64,000 nt of DNA from Cyprinodon diabolis (GCA_030533445.1 CM060073.1:42730428-42794427); one strand, 5' to 3'. Shown: positions 35,797 to 47,661, numbered from the stretch's first letter. A program made the numbers and translations. Notes: generated from the sequence alone by a model not told the origin.

Positions 35797-35913
35797 GTGA
35801 AAAGGTTCAAAATTGATGGCCCCTGGTGCCACACTCTAATCAGCTAATTAACTCAAACCACCTGCAAAAGCCTTTAAATGGTCTTTCAGTCTAGTTCTAT
35901 AGGCTACACAATC

Positions 35914-36918
35914 ATGGGGAAGACTGCTGACTTGACAGTTGTCCAAAAGACGACCATCGACACCTTGCACAAGGAGGGCAAGACACAAAAGGTCATCGCT
36001 AAAGAGGCTGGCTGTTCACAGAGCTCAGTGTCCAAGCACATTAATAGAGAGGCGAAGGGAAGGAAAAGATGTGGTCGAAAAAAGTGTACAAGCAAGAGAG
36101 ATAACCGCACCCTGGAGAGGATTGTGAAACAAAACCCATTCAAAAATGTGGGGGAGATTCACAAAGAGTGGACTGCAGCTGGAGTGAGTGCTTCAAGAAC
36201 CACCACACACAGACGTATGAAAGACATGGGTTTCTGCTGTCGCATTCCTTGTGTCAAGCCACTCTTGAACCACAGACAGCGTCAGAAGCGTCTTGCCTGG
36301 GCTAAAGAGAAACAGGACTGGACTGCTGGTGAGTGGTCCAAAGTCATGTTCTCTGATGAAAGTAAATTTTGCATTTCCTTTGGAAATCAAGGTCCCAGAG
36401 TCTGGAGGAAAAGAAGAGAGGCACTTCATCCACGTTGCTTGAAGTCCAGTGTAAAGTTTCCACAGTCAGTGATGGTTTGGGGTGCCATGTCATCTGCTGG
36501 TGTTGGTCCATTGTGTTTTCTGAGGTCCAGGGTCAACGCAGCCACATACCAGGAAGTTTTAGAGCACTTCATGCTTCCTGCAGCTGACCAACTTTTTGGA
36601 GATGCAGATTTCATTTTCCAACAGGACTTGGCACCTGCACACAGTGCCAAAGCTACCAGTACCTGGTTGAAGGACCATGGTATCCCTGTTCTTAATTGGC
36701 CAGCAAACTCTCCTGACCTTAACCCCATAGAAAATCTATGGGGTATTGTGAAGAAGAAGATGCAATACACCAGACCCAACAATTCAGAAGAGCTAAAAGC
36801 CACTATTAGAGCAACCTGGGCTATCATAACACCTGAGCAGTGCCACAGACTGATCGACTCCATGCCACGCCGCATTGCTGCAGTAATACAGGCCAAAGGA
36901 GGCCCAACTAAATACTGA
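35914..36918 (+). CDS. Tc1 transposase, 334 aa, DD34E, intact
   Basis: Catalyses excision and reintegration at TA sites. The start is the ATG at 35914 in the context AATCATGG; an upstream in-frame non-ATG extension is unlikely. Domain order: an N-terminal paired-like helix-turn-helix (about residues 5-45, with QKVIAKEAGCSQSSVSKHI), a GRPR-like hook CGRKK (53-57), a second helix-turn-helix (about 62-108), then the catalytic core. Catalytic residues D148 (MFSDES), D238 (FQQDLAPAH) and E273 (SPDLNPIENLWG) are all present, with 34 residues between the last two. Length is normal for Tc1 transposases (330-350). No stop, frameshift or missing residue is seen. Activity is inferred, not shown. Confidence 0.96.
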   Translation: MGKTADLTVVQKTTIDTLHKEGKTQKVIAKEAGCSQSSVSKHINREAKGRKRCGRKKCTSKRDNRTLERIVKQNPFKNVGEIHKEWTAAGVSASRTTTHRRMKDMGFCCRIPCVKPLLNHRQRQKRLAWAKEKQDWTAGEWSKVMFSDESKFCISFGNQGPRVWRKRREALHPRCLKSSVKFPQSVMVWGAMSSAGVGPLCFLRSRVNAATYQEVLEHFMLPAADQLFGDADFIFQQDLAPAHSAKATSTWLKDHGIPVLNWPANSPDLNPIENLWGIVKKKMQYTRPNNSEELKATIRATWAIITPEQCHRLIDSMPRRIAAVIQAKGGPTKY

Positions 36919-37004
36919 GTGCTGTACATGCTCATACTTTTCATGTTCATACTTTTCAGTTGGCCAACATTTCTATAAATCCTTTGTTTTTATTGGTCTT
37001 CAGT

Positions 37005-37206
37005 AATATTCTAATTTTCTGATATGATGAATTTGAGATTTTCATTTGTTGTCATTTGTAATCATCAAAATTAAACAAAATAAACATCTGAAATATATGA
37101 GTTTGTATGTAATGTATGAATATAATATACAAGTTTCACTTTTTAAATGGAATTACTGAAATCAATCTACTTTTTCATGATATTCTAATTTTATGACCAG
37201 CACCTG
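37005..37206 (-). repeat. Tc1 right terminal inverted repeat (202 bp)
   Basis: Identical inverted copy of 35595-35796 by eye, followed by the TA duplication. Confidence 0.95.
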
Positions 37207-37208
37207 TA

Positions 37209-39100
37209 ATGTAAACAGCTTTTCCCAGCAGCAAAAGCAAAAGGTTGAACAGGAATATGGGAAAAGTTTAGTTGTTTTCTTGATGGAAAAAAATATAACT
37301 AAGGAGTACAAATCCTTATTTATGGTTCAGAATAATCTAAACCATTAACCTTTACAAATTAGATTTGCATCCGCATTTGTCAGGCTGCACCCAGTAAATC
37401 TGGCAGTAAACACCTTAGAGACGCCAAACATCTCCCAATACTTCAAAGAATGCTTTACTCCAGTTATAAAGCATCAATTATCGCTCATGGAAAATGAAGG
37501 CTAATAGTATAATCTATCCTCAACAATTCAGCTATAAAGGATTTACTTTTTTTCTACCCTGACAATGATCTCTATCAATTAATCGTAACGAACCAGTTCA
37601 ATAAAAGCTGATACATTAGATTCTCACGGTGTAAATTGGAAGAATATTTCAGAGCAGAGATTATATCTTTTCTGTTTTTAAAGAGAGCACTACATTAGGT
37701 TATATGATCATAATAAGAATAAAAATCCATTCATTCCGGTGCCAGTCCCTGTTCTGCACCAATCTTTTCATTTCTGGCTCCATGTGCTGCTTGATCATCA
37801 AAAACCAAAAGAATCTCATTGCAGGGGATTTCATGCCACGAAAAGATGATGATGATGATGATGATGATAATGTGAATGGATGGCTGATGCCTCGTCAAAT
37901 CCAGTAGATGTCAGTAAATTGGAACATATGTTACTTAAAGCATAACATCATGATAATTCTCCTCCAAGATGGCTCATAAAAGTGGAATTTATTAGGCGAA
38001 ATCTGGGGCGATGATAACACAGATAATTTTAATGCAAGGTTAATGCAGGAATCAAAAGATAAAAATGGACCCCATGGCCCCATGTCAGCTGGATCCTTCA
38101 GCTCTGTGCCTAAAACTGAGCAAATTTTTATGCACTGTGGGGTGTTCCCTTTTCATTACATTTTATAGCTTGAGACATAAAAATTTACGGAACATTTTCA
38201 TGGCTAATAAAACTCCAGATCTTTACATGATAAGCAGAATGGAGATACAGTGGAAAGGAAAACCCAAAGCCTGTGCACATTACTCCCTCTGCTATTTGTC
38301 CCTGCAGGATGTGGAGTGTGTTGAGCTACGTCTGAACCACACTCCTCCCAGCGGGGACCTGGAAAGCCTGCACTCCACACAAACACATACTACTTCCTCG
38401 ATTCCCACAGACACACATTTAAAATAGGCCACATTGGAGAAAACATGACTTTTCACTATTCTAATAAATGGGAGCGCCTGCCTGTTTATTATTAATGACA
38501 TCCCAGCGCACTTTTCAGATTTGGTTGGTGTTACTCTGTGTGAGTAATTTATATTCATGCCAGTATGAGAGCCTTTGTGCGTATGCTTACTGTCTTTTTA
38601 CTGTCAGCTTTGTCTAGCTGTTCCATGAAATTTTAATGTTTACCAGGTCAGTCCTGACCTTCTTAATCCTCCTGGTTATTAATACTGTAAAGCCAACACA
38701 GATGAACAATTAATCAAAACCACCTATTTTCTTCCCTTTTCCACCTTTTCATACATATTAATTAGACTCTGCTGCCTTGGGCTGAGGGGAGCATTAACAT
38801 CTATGTACCAGCGTGGAGAAATAAGTCAAAAAGCAGAGCCGTGTAGTTCCTCCGGATTAGCCTTACAAGGTTGAATGGCAGGAGCTTGAACATGACAGAG
38901 CACTGATACACTTTCGTGTCCAGACAATTATCCGTGGCCTACTTTCGAAGCTAATTCTACATGGGCCCCCCAGGTTGTGTGTGAAGCCTCCTGGTGAGGG
39001 ATGGGCTGAGGGGGGTAGCAGCTGAGGGTGTCAGTCACAAGAAGACCAGACTGCCCCGGAGCAAAGCTGCCGGTCCCCTTTTCAGAAGAAGGAAGGTGGG
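37209..39100. other. Intergenic; 38.06-39.08 kb may be conserved non-coding
   Basis: AT-rich to about 38000, then balanced sequence without repeats, including TATTAATTAGACTC near 38756 and ACGAAGCTAATTC-like homeodomain cores. Open frames here lack domains. Confidence 0.3.
37845..37869. repeat. (GAT)8 microsatellite
   Basis: Perfect GAT trinucleotide run, creating an Asp repeat in a spurious frame. Confidence 0.9.
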
Positions 39101-41200
39101 AGAGATGATTGAAATAGAAGTTGAGATGTAGGACACATAAATAAAGATTTTTTTTTATTTAGTTTACTATTTTATTCTCTTGGTATGCACTGCTCTCTCC
39201 TCTCATTTACATATGTACGCCCCGACCATGCAGCCCAGGACTTTTATCAGCCCTCGGGTTTATGGAGTCATGTGAGGATGAAGGAAGGAGCTGCTTGTTG
39301 TATATCAGCACCCAAAATATTAGGTTTTAAACTGATGAAAAAGTTTTTATATAACCAACAAGTTTAGCATAAAACAAAATGGAAATACATTTTTTTGTAT
39401 TTATAACCGAAAGACACCTAAATTAATCTGTCAAATTTCTACCCGAACTTTCAAAAGACAAAAAAGAAACATTTAAATCTTTAGTATCATTTTATTTTAT
39501 CTTTTCCCTCACATAAAATTAGTTTAAAGTTTTTTGTATTATTGCAAACAATTTTTGATCATTATTACCGACCTGAGATGTCAAACATTATAGTTATCCC
39601 TTTAGAAAAGCTTTTATAATAGTTATGTAACAATCCAAAATCCTCCTCCTTGATATCAGAGATGATCAACAGTGAGTCCCAGTTAATGTGCAAGTAAAGT
39701 CTCAAGTTTTTTCATCTAATCAATGACACCTAGTGCAGCTTTGTCAGTCCTAATAATTTGTAAATTACTATTGAATAAAAAAAGTGTTTTCTTTTGTCTT
39801 TTTAATGGTTAAATTAACATAAACAGGCAATTTAAAACTGCCAGAGGCTCTGTCTGTCCTTTCCTGTTTATTGCTAGCCAGTCGGATGGCTTCTTTAAAG
39901 ACACAATCACCCTGCCAATGCAACCCATTAAGGAACGACTAACATTTATTATCGGATTAGCAAAAATCACCTTTACATCAATGGATCATAGCAGTAGCTT
40001 AAACTTATCCCAGCAGACAAAGTTACATGCTGACAGTTAGCAACAGGCCAATCAAATATAGCCCTGTTACACCCGCATAAAAGGAAAGCTGCAAAAGAAA
40101 ATGTCAAAAGCGCAAAATTATTTTACTGAATTGACTTAAATAAACCACAAAATATAAACCAAATACATAATGAAGGTATATAATGTAGACATCAGTAAAT
40201 CAGTGTAAATCAGTGTTTGTAAGAGCATGAATGTGAAAGAGAATAACATATTCAACCCAGCCAAGCATAAAGTAAAGTAAAGTAAAGCCAAACCAGAGCC
40301 GAAATCCCTGAACTGCCTAATGCCTGGGGACTGAGAGCAGCTGAGGATATCAGACAGGGCAGGGTTAGGTCTAGGAGCGACGGGCCCAGGTGTTCCCAGT
40401 CTGCACCTGACCTACTCACCTGAAACACAGAATGCTAGATGACACAGACAGGGGTCAGCACACTTTGTTTGGAGGAGAAACGCCTTGCTGTTTTACTATC
40501 CCAAGATCTCATTACACCCCTACCTCTACATATACCTGAATAATGTCCCTGCTGCTGGCCTTAGTGCACGACAATCACCTCCCCACTCACACCTCTGTTA
40601 GGTTTTGTTTGCCGGCAAGTGGATTTTCATTTAGTAAAGTCATTGGATTTGCAATTCATCTTTAAACGAAAACAAAAACATGATGATAAGAACAGGGAAA
40701 CGACTTATGAAGAAAAAGAGTTGGAAAGAAGACAGAGCAAAGGGAGCAAGAGTCATGTGAAGAAATAAGGATGCTATTAAATCCCCCCAAAAGCTGGTCA
40801 AACAATTCCCAAACATGTCATTTCAAATTTGACCTGTTTATACTATAGTTATTTCATATTTTCAATAATTCCCTAAAAAAATATCACTCAAGGATAATTG
40901 TTTGAAGCAGATTAAGTTGAAATGGTTTGATTCATTTGTGTCATAATTTTCCACCCAAGAACAGAAATATCTACGAGTAGATGTAATAACTTAAGCTCCA
41001 CCCATTTATTCAGAATAAAATAATCATTACGCATTAACCTGACTGTATTCCACCAAAGCCACAGCATTTTTAGTGTTAAATTAGGCTGTTTTAGCATAAA
41101 TAAGTATTTTATTGTTGAAATTAGATCATTATTTAATATTACCATCTAATATGATAGAATAAAATACGATTAGCTATAAATCGATACCCTCCAAATTTCC
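39101..41200. other. AT-rich intergenic
   Basis: Nothing recognised apart from an (AAAGT)4-like run at 40269-40287. Confidence 0.4.
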
Positions 41201-42929
41201 TTTTTGTAGTGTGTGCTGACTTTATATGCTTTAAGGATTGTGCTCGTTCATCTCATGACCTCCAGGAGAGATGGAAGACAATGCAAGCAAGCTGGATGAA
41301 AGGGCATCAGAGAGCGCCTGCATCCATGGGTGGGAGAACAGGGAGGATGGGAAGCAGATGGCGGTGGCTCTGTCCCATCAGCACAACAGAAGGAGGACTC
41401 AAGATGGCCACAGGCCCCCGCTCACATTAACAGCATTCATGGAGACACCTTATCATCCCGCCGGCATGATACGTTTTTAACAATAGCAATACCTCCCCCT
41501 CCAACACCCTTCAGAACTCCTCACCACTCTGCCAGAGATGTTGAATCAATCATCAGGGTACTTATACCATTGAATTAAATCCGACAGTAGGCCTTGATGC
41601 ATGTAGCCTAAAAATGAAATGGAGATAAGAATTTTTCGCCCCGAAAATGAGTAAAAGAGAAAAATAATAATAGGTAATCAGGTTTTAAGGAGGGGTCACG
41701 ACCTGTCTGATGCTGCCGGTGGACGGACATGGATGACGCGGTGGCGTCTCCCAGCAGCTTGTCTGGGAGATAACCTTTGGGTTGCTTCCCAACATTCACC
41801 TCTGCTTGCTCTCTGAATAGCATCTACTGCATAGCTACTAATTAAGCTTTGCGAATGTTACCAAGAAATGGATCTAAGCCACCGATGCCTCCTGCTTCCT
41901 CTGTCATCCTGACTTTATGGTTCCCTCAGATGATCCAGCCAGCCCACAACTTCTCTTAAATGGAATGAGGAAAAAGTTCGCAGGGATTTATAGATATTAA
42001 AAGCTAAAGAAATTCAGAGTTGAAATCCAAATTGCTCATCTGATGACTTCTTCTCCTTTGGTATCGTTCATCATAGACACCACAGACAGAGCAGCAAAAA
42101 AACCCCAAGAGTCATGCATCTTTTGTGAGTAAAAATTAATAAAAACACTACGTCAGGGCGCCAGAAAAAATGGTTTCCCTTAATGGATTTGCCACAGAAC
42201 ACAGCTTTTAGACAATCAATCTTTTCTTTGAAAGCCCAATTATTTAAGTAATTGTTCCTCACAACTGCCACAGGAATTTGTCCTCTGGACGTTGTAAAAG
42301 TGAGCATCTTTGTCACTCGTAAAGCGTCTTATACCATTTTTATTGTGCTCATTTAATTTCCCTACCCCACCTCTACTTAGGACGCTTTTGTCTACATTTA
42401 TAACACCGTTCATTCTTTACTTGTCACACACATACACACACATAAACCATCATTTGCAGTGCTGGTTAATCAAAAAGGCATAGCAGTGGAATTTTAGCTG
42501 CTTTGCTCACAGAACACTCAAACTGTGTAGTTATTGTTAAAGAAATCAGATTCAATTGAAGATCATAATTTGCTTTTAGTCATACATTTTTATTATTATT
42601 ACCATATTAAAATGTAGAAACCCCTGTGTGTATTTAGGCTTTTTAAATAATCAATAGAAACATGTAAATGAGTGTTACATACCAGCTTTTCTTTTATGCC
42701 CTCAAGGATCCTCAGAGACACAAAGGTAATCTTAAAAAAAATATTTTTGCTGAGACATGACTTCAACATTAATCTCTGAATAATAAAGTACAAATTCCTT
42801 TTACAAGTATTTAAACAGAATTTTTCCACTTATTCTTTAGACAAAACTGTAACGTAATTTAAAAGATATTTTATCAGAATAAGAATTATGAAATCATCAA
42901 CTTTATTTATTATTACAAACGTACATTAC
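41201..42929. other. Intergenic, candidate non-coding block then AT-rich
   Basis: 41210-41580 and 41700-42070 are balanced and repeat-free; overlapping frames in all three plus phases argue against a gene. The remainder is AT-rich. Confidence 0.3.
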
Positions 42930-43060
42930 AACAAAAGTTTTCTGCTGCTTTGAACCCATCCCTAGGGAACCCAGGGAACCAAGCTAGGGAAAAATGATCT
43001 TGCCCAAGGACCCAGAGAAACAGTCTGTAGTGATCGAACCAGGAACTTTCAGTAAATTTA
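42930..43060. repeat. Teleost interspersed repeat fragment
   Basis: Contains ATCTTGCCCAAGGACCCAGA and GATCGAACCAGGAACTTTC, a signature I associate with abundant fish repeats. Ends are not definable. Confidence 0.4.
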
Positions 43061-43104
43061 ATTACATTTTATTTTTCTCTTTTTGGAGAACATTAATTCA
43101 CTTT

Positions 43105-43258
43105 TCACTTCAGTTTATTTATTTATATAGTGCCAAATTACAACACATGTCATCTCAAGGCACTACAATTTAAGCAGATCATCCAGTCAAATTGATTCAA
43201 AGTTTTCCATCTAAGGGAAACCAATTCATTGCATCGACTCATTGATTAGAAGGCAATC
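43105..43258 (-). mobile_element. Retroelement 3' end, family Y (minus)
   Basis: The minus strand reads GTGCCTTGAGATGACATGTG, TTTGGCACTATATAAATAAA, the 3' end of a very common fish repeat. The same family lies in plus orientation at 56380-57035. It abuts another LINE tail at 43262. Confidence 0.65.
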
Positions 43259-43261
43259 CCT

Positions 43262-43700
43262 TGTTAGCAAGGCAAGTTTATTTGCACCCTAAAATTCGGT
43301 ACAATAACAACTCCTTTACATAAATGAAACCAATAGAAGCAAAATAAAAGAAGAAAAAAAAAGCAAGTAAAGATAAAAACACGATAAAAGTAAATGGAAA
43401 ACAGCTGGAACACAAAATTAAACTAATAATACCTCAGTTAACAGTTTAACTTCAACAGTCAAAGGCAGTTCTAAACATATGGGTGTTTAACTTTGGCTTA
43501 AAAGAATTCAGGATTTCATCACTTCTCCAGTCTTCTGGGAGTTTGCAGATACCTGGAGCATAGGAACTAATTGCTGCTTCTCCATGTTTGGTTCTAATTC
43601 TGGGTGAACAGAGTAGGCTGGAACTAAAACACCTGAGTGGTCTACGAGGTTGATCCACTGACAAAGGATAATAGCAGACAGATCAGGGCTAAAGTTAAAT
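43262..43700 (-). mobile_element. LINE 3' end (L2/CR1-type), minus strand
   Basis: The minus strand ends in AAATAAACTTGCCTTGC, a typical tail of an abundant fish LINE. Upstream of the tail it encodes the last residues of ORF2 (next entry). It is 5'-truncated near 43700. Confidence 0.7.
43452..43664 (-). pseudogene. LINE ORF2 C-terminal remnant
   Basis: Minus-strand frame with RTKHGEAAISSYAPGICKLP then EDWRSDEILNSFKPKLNTHM. This is the conserved end of L2/CR1-like ORF2 proteins (the usual form has LWNxLPEDLRS). Only about 70 residues remain, so it is non-functional. Confidence 0.65.
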
Positions 43701-44130
43701 TCTTGGGAGTTCGATCGATGATAAAAAAAAAAAAAAAAGAATGTGCTGCAAATGAAAACCTTCAAAAACCTTAAAACTTGTCACCCATGTTTGCATTGAT
43801 AACATTTCTTCATTGCCGTCGACCGTAAGATATTTAGGGACAAACCGAAACACTTGAACAACATGAAATTGGACCAACTTTTTTAGCCAACATGCAAAAC
43901 TAAAGCTATTTTATGTGGTGTTCCTCTAGTACATGAAAAGTTGCAACTGTTCTTTTTTAAATAATGTCTAAGAGATGAAAATCACTTTCTTTTTGGCAAC
44001 CAGACAACGAAAGGTTGCTTCTGAAAAAAAGCGTTTTTGTTTGGAGTTGGAAGGAGATAACAAATATTTCTAAAGGAATTGATAGTGAAAATGGGCATTA
44101 TTTCAACATACATTTGCCTAAAGTTCACTT
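43701..44130. other. Intergenic, nothing recognised
   Basis: AT-rich, with a poly(A) run at 43722-43738. Confidence 0.4.
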
Positions 44131-44149
44131 TAAAAGGCTTAAAAAGCAT

Positions 44150-44445
44150 TTAAAGGACCTTAAATATTCCAGCAGAGCTGCAAAGACATGATCAACTCAA
44201 AATGTATTGTAGTGGCCCAGACCTTAAACTAATAATCTGATAATCCTGTCTAAAAAAAAAAGACCAGTTTTCAGATGTATGGAAGAAAAGTAAAAAACAA
44301 ATCCTATCTTTGTACTTCACGAGTATACACAACTTTGTGGTATGTCACAGAAAAACTTAATGAAATATCATAAAGTTAGGATTACAGCATGACAAAATAT
44401 GGAACATTTCAACGGATATAATTACTTTAGGAAATCACTGTATAA
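44150..44445 (+). mobile_element. Tc1 3' portion remnant
   Basis: GGCCCAGACCTTAAACTAAT (44215 on) resembles the transposase motif encoding PDLN. TTGTGGTATGTCACAGAAAA and ACAGCATGACAAAATATGGA resemble the Tc1 right terminal region, ending at ATCACTGTA (about 44436-44444). Heavily decayed. Confidence 0.6.
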
Positions 44446-45680
44446 AGGTTTAGGACCGTTGGTTCTTGAGATACTGATGAGACCGTAGATGTTTATTCTG
44501 CCTATTCTCGATTATTTACCGTACCTATTTCTACAAAGAGCATTTAAACCCCCCATCAGCATCACTTTCAAACCAATCCAGCAATGACTGGCTCCAATGT
44601 ACTAAAGTGCAAAAGTTGTATAAGAGATAAAATAAGTTATTTCTCTCTCAGTGTCTCTGAGGAACAGAGCATGTTAGATGTTATCACAGACCATCAGAGA
44701 TGCTGCTGATTTAATGTAGCAGTGAAAAGAAAAAAACAAAAAACAAAACTCAGGATACCTGCGGTTCAGGAGTACCTGCAATAATCACCTTTTACATAGA
44801 TAATTCAAGATGCTTTGAGAAGTCCAAACAAGCAATAAATAATTACAAGTGAAGTCCATTTTATAGCTCCCAGAAACATTCTGCGTAAACCAACAGTAAA
44901 AGGCTTTACTTGCATCATTATTCTAATTTTGTTTTGCTTGTTAGTGTCCAGGTTACTGACAGCCTGCAAAATATTGTTACAATTAAGCCTGGCAGCCATG
45001 CCAGATGTTTCTGTGAGAGGAGAGAGGGAGATGTCAAAACACCTGTCTGATCACCATGGTGCACATGCTGGTGCAACTAGTACCTGTGCAAACAGTCCTT
45101 GTTAGTTTAGCTTGCTCTTCAAGGACCAGTGTGCGACTACAGTACACAATGGACACCTCTGCTGACAAAGACCCTGTGGAGAATTTTTCCAGCATTGCTG
45201 TTCGCAAATACAAAGGCAGCCATATTCTCATCTAGTGCTGATATGTTCTTATAGCCAGTATATATATACAGTACAGATATACAGTTGTGAATACTAGCTA
45301 TAAAAATGACAATTAAAATAAATACTAACTATTACAGATTAAATACATAAAGACATTTTCTTTTATTTACTATTTTCTGAAATAGTTTATTTTCACTATG
45401 GAATATAATTATTTAACAGAAACTATGTTTGCTTGTATTGCAGAGCTTGCACATTTACATTTTATATGTTATATTCCCATGTAGAATATGTTGGCATATT
45501 GAAAATGTGTACCCTGCAATGGACTAGTAATAAGCGTGATGAAAATGGATGGATGGATGTATAATGTTTATGTTAGGTAAGTCTGATGGTAAATGGTTAA
45601 TTATATGTAATTGTAGAGTGCCTTTTCAAGTCAGAGGACTCCAACAGTTTTTAAATTCTTTCACCCATTCACACACTGTC
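44446..45680. other. Intergenic, mostly unassigned
   Basis: 45000-45240 is balanced with no domain. A fragment at about 45508-45562 (TACCCTGCAATGGACT and GGATGGATGGATG) looks like the tail of the repeat at 60240. Confidence 0.35.
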
Positions 45681-46110
45681 ATGATCTCGGCGCTGATGGT
45701 TTGTTTTTTTCCTTTGCTCCTTGCTCCCTGTCTAATTGGTTCTGCGGCTGATTATTGCCGATCATTTTCACCTGGTTCCTCTACTATTTAAGTTGTGTGT
45801 TTGCCTCCCATCAGCGCCAGGTTATTCTTGTGTTTTTGTGATACGTTCCCTAGCAATCTGTAGTCTGCCTGTTTTCCTGATATTGACCAGTTTCTGCCCT
45901 GAGGATTTCGAGTTTTTGCCTTGCCCCTGTCTGCTCTGTTTGTCGCATCTGGTCCTGGATTCTACCGGCTTCTGAACCTGGAACTGTCTTCTGACTTCGG
46001 CCTTGGATTTCCCTTCTGGACTCTGTTGCTGCTCGGCGTCTGCTGCTCGCTTTCTCTGGGGGCGTCGCCCGCCGCAAATGCGGTCAAAGCTCCGCGAGCA
46101 GACTGAACTT
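45681..46110 (+). mobile_element. Possible solo LTR
   Basis: Starts TGTCATGATCTCGG, is pyrimidine-rich and CpG-containing, with CTATTTAAG (TATA-like, about 45784) and repeated CTG/TTCTGCC motifs. This is the look of Ty3/gypsy-type LTRs in fish that begin TGTCATGA. No internal retroviral-type gene and no clear target duplication were found, so the call is tentative. Confidence 0.3.
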
Positions 46111-46137
46111 TGAATCAGGTCAGTGACTTTGCACTGT

Positions 46138-46700
46138 TCAAAAGTTTGGGGTCACATTGAAATGTCCTTATTTTTGAAGGAAAAGCACTGTACTTTTCAA
46201 TGAAAACAACTTTAAACTAATCTTAACTTTAAAGAAATACACTCTACATTGCTAATGTGGTAAATGACTATTCTAGCTGCAAATGTCTGGTTTTTGGTGC
46301 AACATCTACATAGGTGTATAGAGGCCCATTTCCAGCAACTATCACTCCAGTGTTGTAATGGTACAATGTGTTTGCTCATTGGCTCAGAAGGCTAATTGAT
46401 TATTAGAAAACCCTTGTGCAATCATGTTCACACATCTGAAAACAGTTTAGCTCGTTACAGAAGCTACAAAACTGACCTTCCTTTGAGCAGATTGAGTTTT
46501 TGGAGCATAACATTTGTGGGGTCAATGAAACGCTAAAATGGCCAGAAAAAGAGAACTTTCATCTGAAACTCGACAGTTTATTCTTCTTAGAAATGAAGGA
46601 TATTCAATGCGAGAAATTGCTAAGAAATTGAAGATTTCCTACAACGTTGTGTACTACTTCCTTCAGAGGAAGTAGTACACACCGAACTTCCAGAAGTTCT
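46138..46700 (+). mobile_element. Truncated Tc1-like element, 5' part
   Basis: Opens with AAAGTTTGGGGTCACATTGA and includes GAGGCCCATTTCCAGCAACT, the left end of a Tc1-like family that I recognise from teleosts. It continues to the transposase start at 46538. The copy stops just after an inverted-repeat hairpin at 46649-46680; the rest of the transposase and the right end are missing. Confidence 0.75.
46538..46675 (+). pseudogene. Tc1-like transposase N-terminus (45 aa)
   Basis: The frame begins MARKRELSSETRQFILLRNE and continues GYSMREIAKKLKISYNVVYY, an undamaged N-terminal helix-turn-helix that would bind the element ends. A TAG stop at 46673 lies inside a perfect 13 bp hairpin, so only the DNA-binding helix is encoded. 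The catalytic core is gone. Confidence 0.8.
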
Positions 46701-46865
46701 GGAAGTGAAGCTAAAATAAATTCAGCTGCTCAGACGTGCTGCACATGTGCTGCAGACAGCATGTGTATTCATTTTGAAGGCGTGGTTTCGGGGGTGGTCT
46801 GAAGGTAGAGGCATGGTTGTGTCTGTTCAAAAACATAGCTTGCTGGAAACGTTTTTCCTTTTAAC

Positions 46866-47220
46866 AGTTTAACTTTAACAGTCAAAGGTACTTCAGTAAA
46901 GGGACTTCAGAACTGGGCTGATGTGTTCTACTTTTTTAGTTCTGGTGAGACATGAGCAGCAGAGTTTTGAATCAGCTGCAGTTGTCTGAATGACATTTTA
47001 GACAAACCTATTAAGACAGTGTTGCTGTTAATTCTAAAGATAAATGCAAGAATTGTTTTTTCTAGATCCTGCTCAGACATTATTCTACAAAGTGGTCTGA
47101 TATTTGTTAGCTAAATTAATGTGAAGCATTTAGGATTTCAAGGATCCTGATTGCAAAGAGATTATTAGTTTTGAAATGTTAGTGTAGAATGACAATAGAT
47201 AGTATTGTAATCGAGATGTG
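46866..47220. repeat. Teleost dispersed repeat related to the 43.3 kb LINE
   Basis: Starts CAGTTTAACTTTAACAGTCA, like 43443 on, but jumps to GGGCTGATGTGTTCTAC and GAATCAGCTGCAGTTGTCTG. These motifs belong to the same abundant fish repeat further from its end. The copy therefore has an internal deletion. Confidence 0.6.
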
Positions 47221-47661
47221 GATGGGATATCTGCCTGGCATCCATGGGCTTGTTGGGGAACTTCAGCCCGCCAAAGTGATTGTGGTGGTAGTGTAGTGGT
47301 ATGGGCCAGGTGTCCTGCTCTAGAGCCTTAATAACTTTCCTTTATTTATGGATCCCTAATTTTTGTTTCCTCTTTACTGACGGACATTCCGCACGGAAAA
47401 TGAGCCGCTCATCACGGCGTCTGCAGCATTTTTACTTTGTGTGGCCTTACCCCTGTTCTGGCTTGCACTGTGATATTTATGAGCTAAATCACAGAATGTC
47501 TCTAGATGTTTACATTTGTAAACCCCTGCAAGCAGAAGCTGCTGCTCGCTCGCCATGTTTTTCAAGCGGATCCTTCTGGGTAGTTACAAATTTTACTAGG
47601 TGCTCCATGTGGGAATTCTGTCTGTATGGAATCCCTGCAGATACGGCAAGCATAAACCAAG
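47221..47661. other. Intergenic, unassigned, open in both directions
   Basis: Balanced segment with open frames on both strands. The minus frame has MASEQQLLLAGVYKCKHLET, the plus frame has SSRRLQHFYFVWPYPCSG. Neither is recognised. The segment lies beside repeat X, so it may be part of the same transposon. Confidence 0.3.

Larger units (their letters stand above)
35595..37206 (+). mobile_element. Complete Tc1 transposon with intact transposase
   Basis: The element runs from CAGGTGCTGGTCATAAAATT to the inverted copy of the same sequence. It is flanked by the TA target duplication (35593-35594 and 37207-37208) and is 1,612 bp long. The terminal inverted repeats are 202 bp and appear identical base for base. 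Between them lies a single unbroken transposase gene. Everything a Tc1 element needs for cut-and-paste transposition is present and undamaged, unlike the other Tc1 traces in this window. Confidence 0.96.

Noticed and set aside
36426..36950. 174-codon minus-strand frame over the Tc1
   Set aside because: Shadow of the intact transposase on the other strand.
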